Origin: CAZSHX01 sp964606895
Lineage (GTDB): Bacteria; Bacteroidota; Ignavibacteria; Kapaibacteriales; UBA2268
Direction: 5' to 3'
NCBI GenBank assembly: GCA_964606895.1
Contig: CAZSHX010000047.1
Location: forward strand, 1 to 35,983
DNA: 35,983 nucleotides
The position numbers and the translations under genes were made by a program. Of this stretch, positions 16,388 to 24,651 are shown one piece after another. Numbering within the stretch: the first letter of the stretch is position 1; the number at the start of each line of letters is the position of its first letter. The notes under the pieces were generated by a model. The model was given only the letters and a program-made list of their open reading frames with translations. It did not search any database and was not told where the DNA came from.

Positions 16388-18766
16388 ATGGTTAAGCAAA
16401 GAATTAACATCAAAAAATTGCTTGCTCCAACAGACAGCATTTCGATTGTTGTTATTATTGTTGGATTGATAATCGCTATTGCACTTTCGGAGTTAGCAAT
16501 CCGCCTGATAGGTGTCTCTGTGGCAATTTTGGGTTCTGTTGCCCTTTTTCTGCAAATTTCTTCAAGAATGAATGAATTTGTAGGTTCAAAATACAAACCT
16601 TCTACTCCGCCGCCAAATTTCAAGGTAACGGATATCAAAGATAAAAGTGCCCGAAGACAGGTTATCGAAGATTTTAATTCTACTTTTGGACCCGAAGATG
16701 ATGCCGTTAAAGAAAAAATTCCCGAACCAATAAAAGAACTCACCCAATCAATACATGAAAGTGGGGAAGAGCTTGAATTCAGAATTGTCGGCAAAGCTTC
16801 ACCAACGGATATTAATGAATCAGGAACAGAAAGAATGGAGTTCAAACCAAAAATTGATGAGTCTTCTGTTAAGTTCAATATTCCAACAGGTGATGATTTC
16901 TCGGAAATGAGGATTATTGGTAAAGTTTCTGCAGAACCTCTACAACCAATAGCTGTCGAAAACAAAACACATGTTAATCTCGAAGCTCAATCAAAGGTTG
17001 AAGATTTAAGACAAAGGTATGAAGATGACGAAGTTGAAATCCACGAAGAGAAACCTTCAGACAATTTATCTTTTGATGATACTGATGAAGAAATTCCAAA
17101 AATTCCTGATTCTTCACCTAAATCAGAACCTCTTGCTGAAAAAGTGGCAGAGCGATTGGAGCATACTAAGGAAAATCTACCTGAACTATTTCCACTGAAA
17201 GGGGTTATACCTCAAAGCAGAATTACTAAAGATTTCAAAGAAAAACAACTCGATGTTCCATTGAATACTTTGATGGACGATGTTCAATTAACTGGTCAGG
17301 AACCCAAGAAGGAATTTGAGTATTTCCTGAATAGAGTTCTCATTCTAATCCGTTCTGTGACATCCACAAAAACAGCCGCCTTTTTCCTTGTCAATATGGA
17401 AAAAAGAGAATTGATTCTCGAATCGTTTGTTACTGATGTGCCTGATGCCATAACAACTAAACAGAAACTACCACTAAGAAATGATGTCGTCAGTCAGATT
17501 GTTATGAATGTGAAGCCAGAAATTCTTTCTGAGATTAATCCATCTGCTGAAACTGATTTAATCCCATATTATACCAGAGCTGTCGGAACTGCATCTTTCA
17601 TTGGTGTCCCCGTCTTTTACAACAATTCCGTGATTGGTATTCTTACTGCGGACTCCGCAATTGTTGATGCTTACGATATGCTAACTGTGGGTTTCCTTGG
17701 TCATTTCACAAAACTTATTGGTGCATTGGTTCAATCATATACTGAAAAGTATGAACTGATGCAGGCTTCACGTACTTTAAATGCAATAAATTCATTCAGA
17801 AAAATAGGCAATTCCAAAAATCTGAGCATTAATTCAATTTCAGATTCTTTTGTTGAAGCCGCAAGTAAGATATTTGATTATTCAATACTTGGTCTTGTTT
17901 GCTTTGATGATAAAATGAATTCATGGAAAATCTTTTCAATACTTGCAAAAGTTAAAGAACCTGCAACTAATTTGAAAAACTACAAAATTGATTTACAAAG
18001 CTCTCTGATTGGCAAAGCAATATCAACAGGGAAAACCGTATTCGCGGCTCCTGTTAAGGACAGTCAGGTACGAGTTCACATCCGAGAATTGAAAATGAAG
18101 GGTGGTTACTTTGTGGCTGTTCCCATGAAATCATCCAATAATACTTACGGAGCAATTTTTGTTGAAGGAAAAAGCACTGCAGGAATTACTCAAAATGATA
18201 TTCAAATTTTGGAAACTCTTGCCGAAAATGCAGGAACAAGCATTGAGCATCTTCTTTTCCTCGATATGTTCCAAAATAGTGCAATGATTGATTCGGCAAC
18301 AGGTATGCTCAATCCTGCGGCATTTTTCGCCAGACTTGAAGAAGAAATCAGCAAATCAATTGATTTCAAAAATCACTTATCGCTCTGTCTATTCCAAATT
18401 GATAACTATGCCGCCTTAGACCCGGTACAGTATCGCGAAAGGAACGAGAAAGTCTATTACCATGTTTTATCAATTATTAAGAACAGACTCAAAGCATATC
18501 ACATCGTAGGCAGAGCAGACGATAGTATTTTCGGAATTATATTTGCAGGGATGAGTCTTGTGGATTCTCACAGACTTATTGAAAGAATACGTCAGGAAGT
18601 AGCTCGTTCATTTGTTGAAATCAATAAGAAGAGGTACAATGTAACTGCTTCGTTCGGTATAGCAGAATTGAGCCATAACGACAATCTTGAATCATTCGTC
18701 ACAAATGCTCAAAGAGTACTGGATATTTCCATCCAAAAAACAAACAGTGTTACAGCTTATGAATAG
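16388..18766 (+). CDS. Membrane GAF-GAF protein with degenerate GGDEF domain
   Basis: 792 residues. Two N-terminal membrane helices (about 17-34 and 39-56) are followed by a long acidic low-complexity linker (about 75-290), two GAF-like sensor domains (about 300-450 and 460-620; note FIGVPVFYNNSVIGILTADS and YFVAVPMKSSNNTYGAIFVEG) and a C-terminal GGDEF-like domain (about 630-790; SATGMLNPAAFFARLEEEI, LFQIDNY, ASFGIAEL). The GG(D/E)EF signature is replaced by RADDSIF at 709-715, so c-di-GMP synthesis is unlikely. The domain may instead bind nucleotide or mediate dimerisation. It is a single gene with its own upstream region, probably a membrane-anchored sensor. Confidence 0.78.
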   Translation: MVKQRINIKKLLAPTDSISIVVIIVGLIIAIALSELAIRLIGVSVAILGSVALFLQISSRMNEFVGSKYKPSTPPPNFKVTDIKDKSARRQVIEDFNSTFGPEDDAVKEKIPEPIKELTQSIHESGEELEFRIVGKASPTDINESGTERMEFKPKIDESSVKFNIPTGDDFSEMRIIGKVSAEPLQPIAVENKTHVNLEAQSKVEDLRQRYEDDEVEIHEEKPSDNLSFDDTDEEIPKIPDSSPKSEPLAEKVAERLEHTKENLPELFPLKGVIPQSRITKDFKEKQLDVPLNTLMDDVQLTGQEPKKEFEYFLNRVLILIRSVTSTKTAAFFLVNMEKRELILESFVTDVPDAITTKQKLPLRNDVVSQIVMNVKPEILSEINPSAETDLIPYYTRAVGTASFIGVPVFYNNSVIGILTADSAIVDAYDMLTVGFLGHFTKLIGALVQSYTEKYELMQASRTLNAINSFRKIGNSKNLSINSISDSFVEAASKIFDYSILGLVCFDDKMNSWKIFSILAKVKEPATNLKNYKIDLQSSLIGKAISTGKTVFAAPVKDSQVRVHIRELKMKGGYFVAVPMKSSNNTYGAIFVEGKSTAGITQNDIQILETLAENAGTSIEHLLFLDMFQNSAMIDSATGMLNPAAFFARLEEEISKSIDFKNHLSLCLFQIDNYAALDPVQYRERNEKVYYHVLSIIKNRLKAYHIVGRADDSIFGIIFAGMSLVDSHRLIERIRQEVARSFVEINKKRYNVTASFGIAELSHNDNLESFVTNAQRVLDISIQKTNSVTAYE

Positions 18767-18811
18767 GAAATGATAGATAGAGATTTGCAGAATTATTTGA
18801 ACGTTCTAAGT

Positions 18812-18836
18812 TAAAAAAAGGAAATTCCATTTTTTA
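18812..18836. terminator. Terminator-like hairpin between convergent genes
   Basis: TAAAAAA (18812-18818) pairs with TTTTTTA (18830-18836); after an A/A mismatch GGA pairs with TCC around the loop AAT. It ends in T's on both strands and lies between the GAF gene and the convergent hepT remnant, so it could serve both directions. Confidence 0.45.
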
Positions 18837-18904
18837 TTAAAAAAAATGTTTGGGTTTAAGTCAATTGAAGACAGTGGATGTCTATTTTTGTTACTAATTG
18901 TTCT

Positions 18905-19251
18905 TCAATCATATATTAGATTTTGTAAATCAGATTGAAGTTTTGGTAAATGTTTTTTTATTATCCCAAATACTTTTCTTCATCTACACCAAAATAATCA
19001 TGAGCAATAATATTTCTGAAGGCATATATTTTTCGCCATTCAATATTATCATGATCATCCCGAAATTGCTCACTGATTTTGCTGACAGTTTCACCAATAG
19101 CCACAAAGTTCATTAAAGTAGCATCAAAAGTTTTATGATCTGAGACAAAATCATCAGGACTTTTGAAAATTTGGGTATATTCAAAAATCCGTTCAATGCT
19201 TTGCAGTATTTGATTTATTAATATTTTGTCAATATCAAACATAGATGGCAT
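18905..19251 (-). pseudogene. hepT: HepT-family (DUF86) toxin, 3' frameshift
   Basis: The open frame (18961-19251) gives 96 residues with the HepT core: LQSIERIFEYTQIF, FVAIGETVSKISEQF and the RNase-type motif R-x4-H-x-Y in RNIIAHDYF. It stops early after VDEEKYLG. In the neighbouring frame the family C-terminus continues at once (VFGIIKKHLPKLQSDLQNL, then IYD) to a stop at 18905. One A added to the AAAA run at about 18974-18977 restores a normal length of about 115 residues. The motif itself is intact, so a shortened toxin might still be made. Its start overlaps the mntA 3' end by 17 bp, the normal arrangement of this toxin-antitoxin pair. Confidence 0.8.
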
Positions 19252-19534
19252 CTTTTAAAATTATTTCACGAAACAGAGGATTTATGGCACATTCCCTACA
19301 TATATCAATTTCTCTATGGAAATGATTTTTAAGTAATTCTTTCAATTGTAGTTTTTTCTCAAATATATCTTCTGTTCCACGTGGCATTTCTATGATTATA
19401 TCAATATCGCTATTTTCAGTTTGTTCATTTCTTGAAAAGGAACCGAATATACCAATTTTAATAACATTGAACTGATTGTAAAATAATTCCTTGTTATTCT
19501 TTAAAAAAGTAATTATATCATTTTGTTGAGTCAT
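19235..19534 (-). CDS. mntA: MntA-type nucleotidyltransferase antitoxin
   Basis: 99 residues from the ATG at 19534; an upstream extension of 21 codons in the same frame looks unrelated. The minimal nucleotidyltransferase signature is complete: GSFSRNEQTENSDID with the G-S and D-x-D residues at the family spacing. In the characterised pairs the MNT protein neutralises HepT by transferring AMP to a Tyr near the RNase motif, and the target motif RNIIAHDY is present next door. It precedes and overlaps hepT, so they form one unit. The antitoxin seems intact while the toxin is frameshifted. Confidence 0.85.
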   Translation of the reverse strand: MTQQNDIITFLKNNKELFYNQFNVIKIGIFGSFSRNEQTENSDIDIIIEMPRGTEDIFEKKLQLKELLKNHFHREIDICRECAINPLFREIILKDAIYV

Positions 19535-19665
19535 CTTATACATCCAATTATCTAAATTATAATTGTTTATTATTTTAATAAATTGCAACCAATACAAAAA
19601 TAATAATTTTTCTCAATTAAAATACTCAATCTCAAATATTCTAATATCTATTTGTCTTCATATTC

Positions 19666-19932
19666 CTCAATCTCTTACACATCTTACCGAAAAGCCGTAC
19701 CGTTTGGTATAGTTGTTCCTGTTGATGCTTGGGGCATCATAGCCGATACTTACACTACTCCCGTTTGAAATATCGCTCTCGGTGGATGTCCACCAATAAC
19801 CTAAACTGCCCATTAAAAAATGTCCCCCGGTATAATAACTGTAACCTCCCGGAAGTGTAGTAAATAATCTTTCGTCTGTGGCACCGGTGTTCGGACTTAC
19901 CCAATGAACTGTTCCGGTTTCTTTCAGTTTAC
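19666..19932 (-). repeat. 267-bp identical inverted repeat, copy A
   Basis: Read on the minus strand, this segment is identical base for base to 31149-31415 on the plus strand (I compared it line by line). It covers the 3' end of a FISUMP domain through the stop codon plus one base. Upstream of it the two genes differ at many positions; downstream they are unrelated. Confidence 0.9.
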
Positions 19933-20187
19933 TACCCGCAAGATTGATACCTCCGAGATATTCAATCATTGTTGACCATTCTGCATCGCTTGCTACGTGC
20001 CAGCCGGCAGTTGCCAAACCTCGTGGGTCATTAACGGCATACCAATTGTATAGCTTACCATAGGTTCTTCCGTTTGCTGTATTATTATTATAATAACACC
20101 AAGCACCTGTTTTTAATTTGCCCATTCGGAACTGTCGGTTACTTCAGGTATCGGGTTACCATTGCTGTAAGTTTCAACGTCAAATAT
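19667..20187 (-). pseudogene. FISUMP-domain remnant, 5'-truncated and frameshifted
   Basis: The main frame (19667-20125) encodes 152 residues of the FISUMP domain (KTGAWCYYNNNTANGRTYGK, LYNWYAVNDPRGLATAGWHV, to GFSVRCVRD). Upstream, in another frame, the domain continues backwards as DVETYSNGNPIPEVTDSSEW and AN, joined if one T is added to the AATT before AAAAC. This upstream part starts directly behind the stop codon (20188-20190) of the neighbouring FISUMP gene, in the middle of the domain. There is no signal peptide and no start codon for the full piece. It therefore looks like the tail of a third paralog left behind by a deletion between tandem FISUMP genes. Confidence 0.8.
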
Positions 20188-21129
20188 TTATTTTTCTTTT
20201 ATGCACCTTATGCTAAATCCTGCATTTTTGTCCCAAGCCGCACTACGTTGCATGCTACTATAATCAAATCCTAATCCGTAACCATAAGGATTACCTTTGT
20301 AAGATTCATCTTCACAAATAGTAGATGTCCACCATCCGCAATACTGGTTCAATCCGAAAAAACCGCCGTGAGAATCTCGGAATCCGGCTGGTAACGCTGT
20401 AAACCCTGTTTCATTTGTTCCATATATTAAAATTCCCCATTTAGGCTCTATGTATTTCACCCAATGTGCATAGCCCGCCTCTTTAAGCTTTGTGCCAATA
20501 TCAACACCCACTCCCGGGGCGTATAACAATTGGAAAAGAGAATCTACATCATCTGTGCTTGGGACCTTCCAGCCTGTCGGTACGAGCCCACGAGGGTCTT
20601 CTATTGCAAACCAATTATATAATTTACCATAAACATCGCCTTCAGATACTCTGTTTTCGGGATAGCACCATGCACCTGTTGTAATTGTGTCCCAAATTGC
20701 TTTATCTCTAACTTCCTGTATGGAATCCCCATTATTATAATGAGAAACATTCAGATTCCTCGTGGTCCAAATTTGGTTGCCAATCTGAATTTCATTAAAA
20801 TCATCAATCAATAGTAGGCTGATACTGTCCAAATCATTTAAATAATAGGAGAATTTAATTCCGGTGGGATAAATTGATAAACTATCGAGTAGTACAGATA
20901 AACTGTCTAAAGATGAAGTAGGGTAATAGGCTATAGCTTTACCCTTATAAAACAATCTCATCATAGAACCGGTAGAAGCTTTTTGGAATTTCATATCCTG
21001 TATATCAGAAATTTTAAATATCTTAGATTTTCCGTCCTTTAGATAAAATTTTAAATGCGTAAGTTCTTGCTGTGCAAAAAGCGAAACCCAGCAAAAGAAA
21101 ATTGTCCAAAAGAGTATAACTTTTCTCAT
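20188..21129 (-). CDS. Secreted FISUMP-domain protein
   Basis: 313 residues from the ATG at 21129, chosen because it opens a signal peptide (MRKVILFWTIFFCWVSLFAQ). Residues about 22-60 (LKFYLKDGKSKIFKISDIQDMKF) match the short N-terminal module also seen at the start of the TIG-FISUMP protein at 29033. The C-terminal 200 residues form a FISUMP domain (Fibrobacter succinogenes major paralogous domain): IGNQIWTTRNLNVSHYNNGD, TTGAWCYPENR, YGKLYNWFAIEDPRGLVPTG, WWTST, GFSIRCIKEK. The family is predicted extracellular; its function is unknown. It is the second of two same-strand FISUMP genes with an 80-bp gap, and the remnant follows it without spacing. Confidence 0.85.
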   Translation of the reverse strand: MRKVILFWTIFFCWVSLFAQQELTHLKFYLKDGKSKIFKISDIQDMKFQKASTGSMMRLFYKGKAIAYYPTSSLDSLSVLLDSLSIYPTGIKFSYYLNDLDSISLLLIDDFNEIQIGNQIWTTRNLNVSHYNNGDSIQEVRDKAIWDTITTGAWCYPENRVSEGDVYGKLYNWFAIEDPRGLVPTGWKVPSTDDVDSLFQLLYAPGVGVDIGTKLKEAGYAHWVKYIEPKWGILIYGTNETGFTALPAGFRDSHGGFFGLNQYCGWWTSTICEDESYKGNPYGYGLGFDYSSMQRSAAWDKNAGFSIRCIKEK

Positions 21130-21180
21130 AATATTTCCACAGAATCTACTCAAAATAAAAGTTGAATCCCCCTTTTTTTC
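21085..21180 (-). repeat. 5' region of FISUMP gene, duplicated at 31750
   Basis: The segment with the upstream region and first codons of the 21129 gene, read on the minus strand (AAAAAAAGGGGGATTCAAC..., then ATATTATGAGAAAA), matches 31750-31850 on the plus strand at roughly 80 percent by eye with small indels. Confidence 0.7.
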
Positions 21181-21209
21181 AGGAAGGAGGATTCATCTTT
21201 AAAAAAGCC

Positions 21210-21860
21210 TCAATCTTTCACACATCGGACTGAAAAACCTACTTTTTGATCGCAATTGTTTACGGTTATATTGTCGTTCATACCATTCAAGCTCCTGCTC
21301 AAAGCAAAATTCGCGGATTCGGTAGAAGACCACCAATAGCCAATGTAGCTTAATGCACCGAAAGCACCATTGGATTGGCAACAGCCACCCGGAAGAGCTG
21401 AAAAACCACTTTCATTAGTTGGATTTAAATAATGAATTTTCCAATGCAAGTATTCCGGTTCTTTCAATTTACGACCGGCAATACTATCACCACCCAAGAA
21501 GTTTGCCAGAATAGTCCATTCCTTATCACTTGGTACATGCCATCCTTCTGGTGCCAAACCGCGAGGGTCATTGACGGCATACCAATTATATAACTTCCCA
21601 TATATTTTTCCGAGAGAATCTGAATTATTGTAATAGCACCAAGCTCCTGTTTTTGAATTTACCCATGTGGCACTGTCCCTTACTTCCGGAATAGAATCTC
21701 CGTTTCTGTAATGGTCAACATTAAGATTTTTGTTCATCCACATTTGAATGCCGATAGTTACAAACAAATCTTGAGTTGTGGGATTTGTAGGATTATCCTT
21801 TTCACAGCTAAACAAAAAGGACAAACCAATAAAAGTTAATAGCAAGATTTTGGTTTTCAT
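21210..21860 (-). CDS. FISUMP-domain lipoprotein
   Basis: 216 residues. A signal sequence with lipobox FLFSC at about 15-19 predicts a lipid-anchored envelope protein. After a short linker (EKDNPTNPTTQD) nearly the whole chain is one FISUMP domain: QMWMNKNLNVDHYRNGDSIP, SKTGAWCYYNN, YGKLYNWYAVNDPRGLAPEG, ESGFSALPGG, YWWSSTES, GFSVRCVKD. It has four extra Cys (two in GGCC) that might form disulfides. It lies upstream of the second FISUMP gene on the same strand. Confidence 0.87.
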   Translation of the reverse strand: MKTKILLLTFIGLSFLFSCEKDNPTNPTTQDLFVTIGIQMWMNKNLNVDHYRNGDSIPEVRDSATWVNSKTGAWCYYNNSDSLGKIYGKLYNWYAVNDPRGLAPEGWHVPSDKEWTILANFLGGDSIAGRKLKEPEYLHWKIHYLNPTNESGFSALPGGCCQSNGAFGALSYIGYWWSSTESANFALSRSLNGMNDNITVNNCDQKVGFSVRCVKD

Positions 21861-21889
21861 ATTTTTTCATTCTACCTGCAAACAAAAAT

Positions 21890-22639
21890 CTATTTTGCCA
21901 GATTTTTAATAAATGGAGTTAATAAATCTATCGGAATCGGGAAAATTGTTGTCGAATTATTTTCTGATGCAATATCCTGCAAAGTTTGCAGATATCTCAG
22001 TTGCAATGCAATTGGTGTATCCTGAATCAGAAGAGCGGCATCGCGAAGTTTTGCGGCGGCTTGGAATTCACCGTCGGCATTAATAACTTTGGAGCGTCGT
22101 TCTCTTTCGGCTTCTGCCTGACGTGCCATTGCTCTTTGCATTTCGAGGGGTAAATCAATTTGTTTAACTTCCACTGCACTAACCTTAATTCCCCAGGGTT
22201 CAGTATGGTCGTCAATTATTTCTTGGAGTCTTTTGTTGATATGGTCTCTTTCCGACAGGAGTTCATCAAGGTCTGATTGTCCCAGGATGCTCCTGAGGGT
22301 AGTCTGTGCAATCTGATTTGTTGCAAAAAGGTAATTTTCCACTTCGTTGATTGCCCTGTTTGGTTCAACAACCCTGAAATACAGCACGGCATTAACTTTG
22401 ATTGAAACATTGTCTTTGGTGATAACATCCTGCGGTGCAACGTCCAATGCAATAGTACGAAGACTAACGCGAACCATGCGGTCAACAAAAGGAATCAGAA
22501 TAATCATTCCGGGACCTTTGATTGCGATGATTCTTCCCAAGCGAAAGATTACTGCTCTTTCGTATTCATTCATAATTTTAACTGAAGAAAAAACGATTAA
22601 AACGACGAATGCCAGAATTAGAATAATTTCAAGAGGCAT
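21890..22639 (-). CDS. Slipin (stomatin/SPFH-domain membrane protein)
   Basis: 249 residues. One N-terminal membrane helix (about 3-20) is followed by an SPFH/band 7 domain (about 22-190: NEYERAVIFRLGRI, KGPGMIILIPFVDRMVRVSL, VNAVLYFRVVEP, TTLRSILGQSDLDELLSERD) and an Ala/Glu-rich coiled coil (AMARQAEAERERRSKVINAD). Slipins oligomerise in the membrane. The partner NfeD gene lies 9 bp upstream, and the ribosome site AAGGAG overlaps the nfeD stop codon, so the two are coupled. Role in membrane microdomain organisation is inferred from the family. Confidence 0.93.
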   Translation of the reverse strand: MPLEIILILAFVVLIVFSSVKIMNEYERAVIFRLGRIIAIKGPGMIILIPFVDRMVRVSLRTIALDVAPQDVITKDNVSIKVNAVLYFRVVEPNRAINEVENYLFATNQIAQTTLRSILGQSDLDELLSERDHINKRLQEIIDDHTEPWGIKVSAVEVKQIDLPLEMQRAMARQAEAERERRSKVINADGEFQAAAKLRDAALLIQDTPIALQLRYLQTLQDIASENNSTTIFPIPIDLLTPFIKNLAK

Positions 22640-22648
22640 AACGGCTCC

Positions 22649-22939
22649 TTATTTTGGTTTAACAATGAGAGTTAGAAGTTTGATTTCAACAATAACGACT
22701 TTTTTCCCAGCATGAACAGGGATTTCAGATTCTGCTTTCCAGATTTCTCCGCGAATTTTAACTTTGCCGGTTTCGCCAGGGATAATATCCGTAACTGCAA
22801 CTCCAATCTCTTCTGCAAGGATTTGGTTGCCTCCGAATATTTTACGTTTGTGAGCTTTGTATGCCTTTGTGATGGCAATATACAAGAAAATGCTTATCAG
22901 GAGTGCACTCGTGATTATGATTCCATAGGTTGTATCCAT
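22649..22939 (-). CDS. Short NfeD-family protein
   Basis: 96 residues from the ATG at 22939. The start is chosen since it gives one N-terminal membrane helix (IIITSALLISIFLYIAIT); a longer frame adds 23 codons with no family likeness. The rest is the NfeD OB-fold: GVAVTDIIPGETGKVKIRGE, IWKAESEIPVHAGKKVVIVE. The Ser-protease domain of long NfeD proteins is absent, so it is the short form. It is coupled to the slipin gene downstream, the usual pairing. Confidence 0.87.
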   Translation of the reverse strand: MDTTYGIIITSALLISIFLYIAITKAYKAHKRKIFGGNQILAEEIGVAVTDIIPGETGKVKIRGEIWKAESEIPVHAGKKVVIVEIKLLTLIVKPK

Positions 22940-23108
22940 AATTGCTTTTTGATTAATTAAACAATTTGATTTGACAATATAACAAATGTATTTTAAAAAT
23001 AAATGCAATAATTATTTTTATTTTAAATATTTTTTTGATAAATTATAAGTTCGTTCTGAAACTATTGATTCAAATGAATTTACAATTAAACAAATAACCA
23101 TTTATCCG

Positions 23109-24542
23109 ATGACAGAAAAAGCAATATTTTTTGCTCTAAATGCAGATGAAATGCTGAGGAAAGGAAAAAACCGCAAAGCCGCAAAACTTTGTAGAAAGGG
23201 TTTGAAAAAATTTCCTGAGTATCAGACTGCCTATGTCATCCTTGCAAATGCCGAACTTTTGCGAAAAAGAAAAAGCAGAGCGATCAAATATTTGAAGAAA
23301 GGTCTTCAAATTTTTCCCGAATCCAAAGCACTCAAAAATCAATTCGAAATTGCCAGAAATTCAAAAAGCAGTTTTTACGTTTCATATCTTAAGCCTGCTT
23401 TAATAAGTTTTTCAGGAATACTTGTTGCTCTTCTTGCAGGAATTTTCATTGTTCCGACTGTTTTTCCCGATTTTTCATCTGGTTTTGCCGAGCAACTCAG
23501 AAGTTATGTCAGCCCTCAGTTCGTGGCTAAGCTTGAAGAAGTTTCTTTCGAAGCTCAGGATTATTACAACAATATGAAATACAACCTTGGGGACAAACAG
23601 CAAATTGAATTCAGCGATGCAAGTATAAAGAAGAAGATTGTTGTTGCTAAACAGGATGATTCTTCCAAACATCAAAATCCGAGCACACTAAATCAGTCAA
23701 AACTTGATTCCTCAAATGCTCAAAATTCCCAAACAAAAAAGGATTCTTCGGAGAATAAAATAAATATTCAAAAAATTGGCTTTTCTTCAAACGAGTGGAA
23801 TGAATATCTGACTTTCAATGATGAAACTCTTTTATACAATAGAAAGACAAATCCCGACCAGTCAAAACCTTATTGTCAGGTATTTTTCGTAAAAATCAGA
23901 CTTGACAAAATCAATCTTCACCTTGCTCAAAAAGGTAAAATTCCAGAGTCCCAACAAAACGACAGACTGATTGCCGCATTCAACGGCGGATTCCGTCATG
24001 TCCACGGAGGATACGGAATAAAAATCAACGGTGAAGAAATTTATGAGCCAAAAAACAATATCGGTACACTTGTGATCTACAAGTCAGGAAAAATTGATGT
24101 GGTCAGATGGGATAGCCAATTCAAGACAGATTCGAATATTATTTCCTTCCGTCAGAACTGCCCATTAATAGTTGAAAAAGGCGAAGTCACCCACGACATT
24201 TCAAAAAGCCCAACTGTCTGGGGTTTTACGGTAGATAATAAAACTGTTACATGGCGTTCAGGAATTGGTATAACTCCCGATAAAAAATATTTAATTTATG
24301 GTTTCGGAAAAAGTCTTACGGTTTCAACCTTGGCAAGTGCATTTAAACAAATCGGAGTTGAAAATGCCATGCAGTTGGATATAAACTGGGGTTGGACTAA
24401 ATTTGTACTCTACAGCAAAGAAGATGATATTCATGCAAGGGGGATAATAGGAAGTACCAGCGTAAGGAAATTCGAGTACCTCAAACCCAGAGAAAACAGC
24501 TCAGTCGGCAGAGACTTCTTCTATCTGACCTACAAAAAGTGA
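23109..24542 (+). CDS. TPR protein with C-terminal phosphodiester glycosidase (NAGPA-like) domain
   Basis: 477 residues. The basic N-terminus (about 1-85) reads as two TPR-like repeats (LRKGKNRKAAKLCRKGLKKF, LRKRKSRAIKYLKKGLQIFP). A membrane helix follows at about 97-120 and a Ser/Lys/Gln-rich linker at about 170-225. The C-terminal domain is of the NAGPA/DUF2233 phosphodiester glycosidase kind: LIAAFNGGF at about 288, RSGIGITPDKKYLIYGF at about 383, and LASAFKQIGVENAMQLDINW. Thus the TPRs would lie in the cytoplasm and the enzyme domain outside the inner membrane, if the helix is a simple anchor. The substrate is probably a sugar phosphodiester, not determined. Divergent from nfeD. Confidence 0.78.
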   Translation: MTEKAIFFALNADEMLRKGKNRKAAKLCRKGLKKFPEYQTAYVILANAELLRKRKSRAIKYLKKGLQIFPESKALKNQFEIARNSKSSFYVSYLKPALISFSGILVALLAGIFIVPTVFPDFSSGFAEQLRSYVSPQFVAKLEEVSFEAQDYYNNMKYNLGDKQQIEFSDASIKKKIVVAKQDDSSKHQNPSTLNQSKLDSSNAQNSQTKKDSSENKINIQKIGFSSNEWNEYLTFNDETLLYNRKTNPDQSKPYCQVFFVKIRLDKINLHLAQKGKIPESQQNDRLIAAFNGGFRHVHGGYGIKINGEEIYEPKNNIGTLVIYKSGKIDVVRWDSQFKTDSNIISFRQNCPLIVEKGEVTHDISKSPTVWGFTVDNKTVTWRSGIGITPDKKYLIYGFGKSLTVSTLASAFKQIGVENAMQLDINWGWTKFVLYSKEDDIHARGIIGSTSVRKFEYLKPRENSSVGRDFFYLTYKK

Positions 24543-24651
24543 AATCAATGCTTTTTTCAGTTGAATTAATTTTCTATTTTTGTTATTTTTAAACCAAAAG
24601 ATTAATTATTTTGTCAAATATAAATATTAACAATAAATTCTCGGAGAAAAC

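Noticed and set aside
16336..16965. 209-residue minus-strand frame
   Set aside because: Antisense to the start of the GAF-GAF gene; Ser-rich, low-complexity product with no domain.
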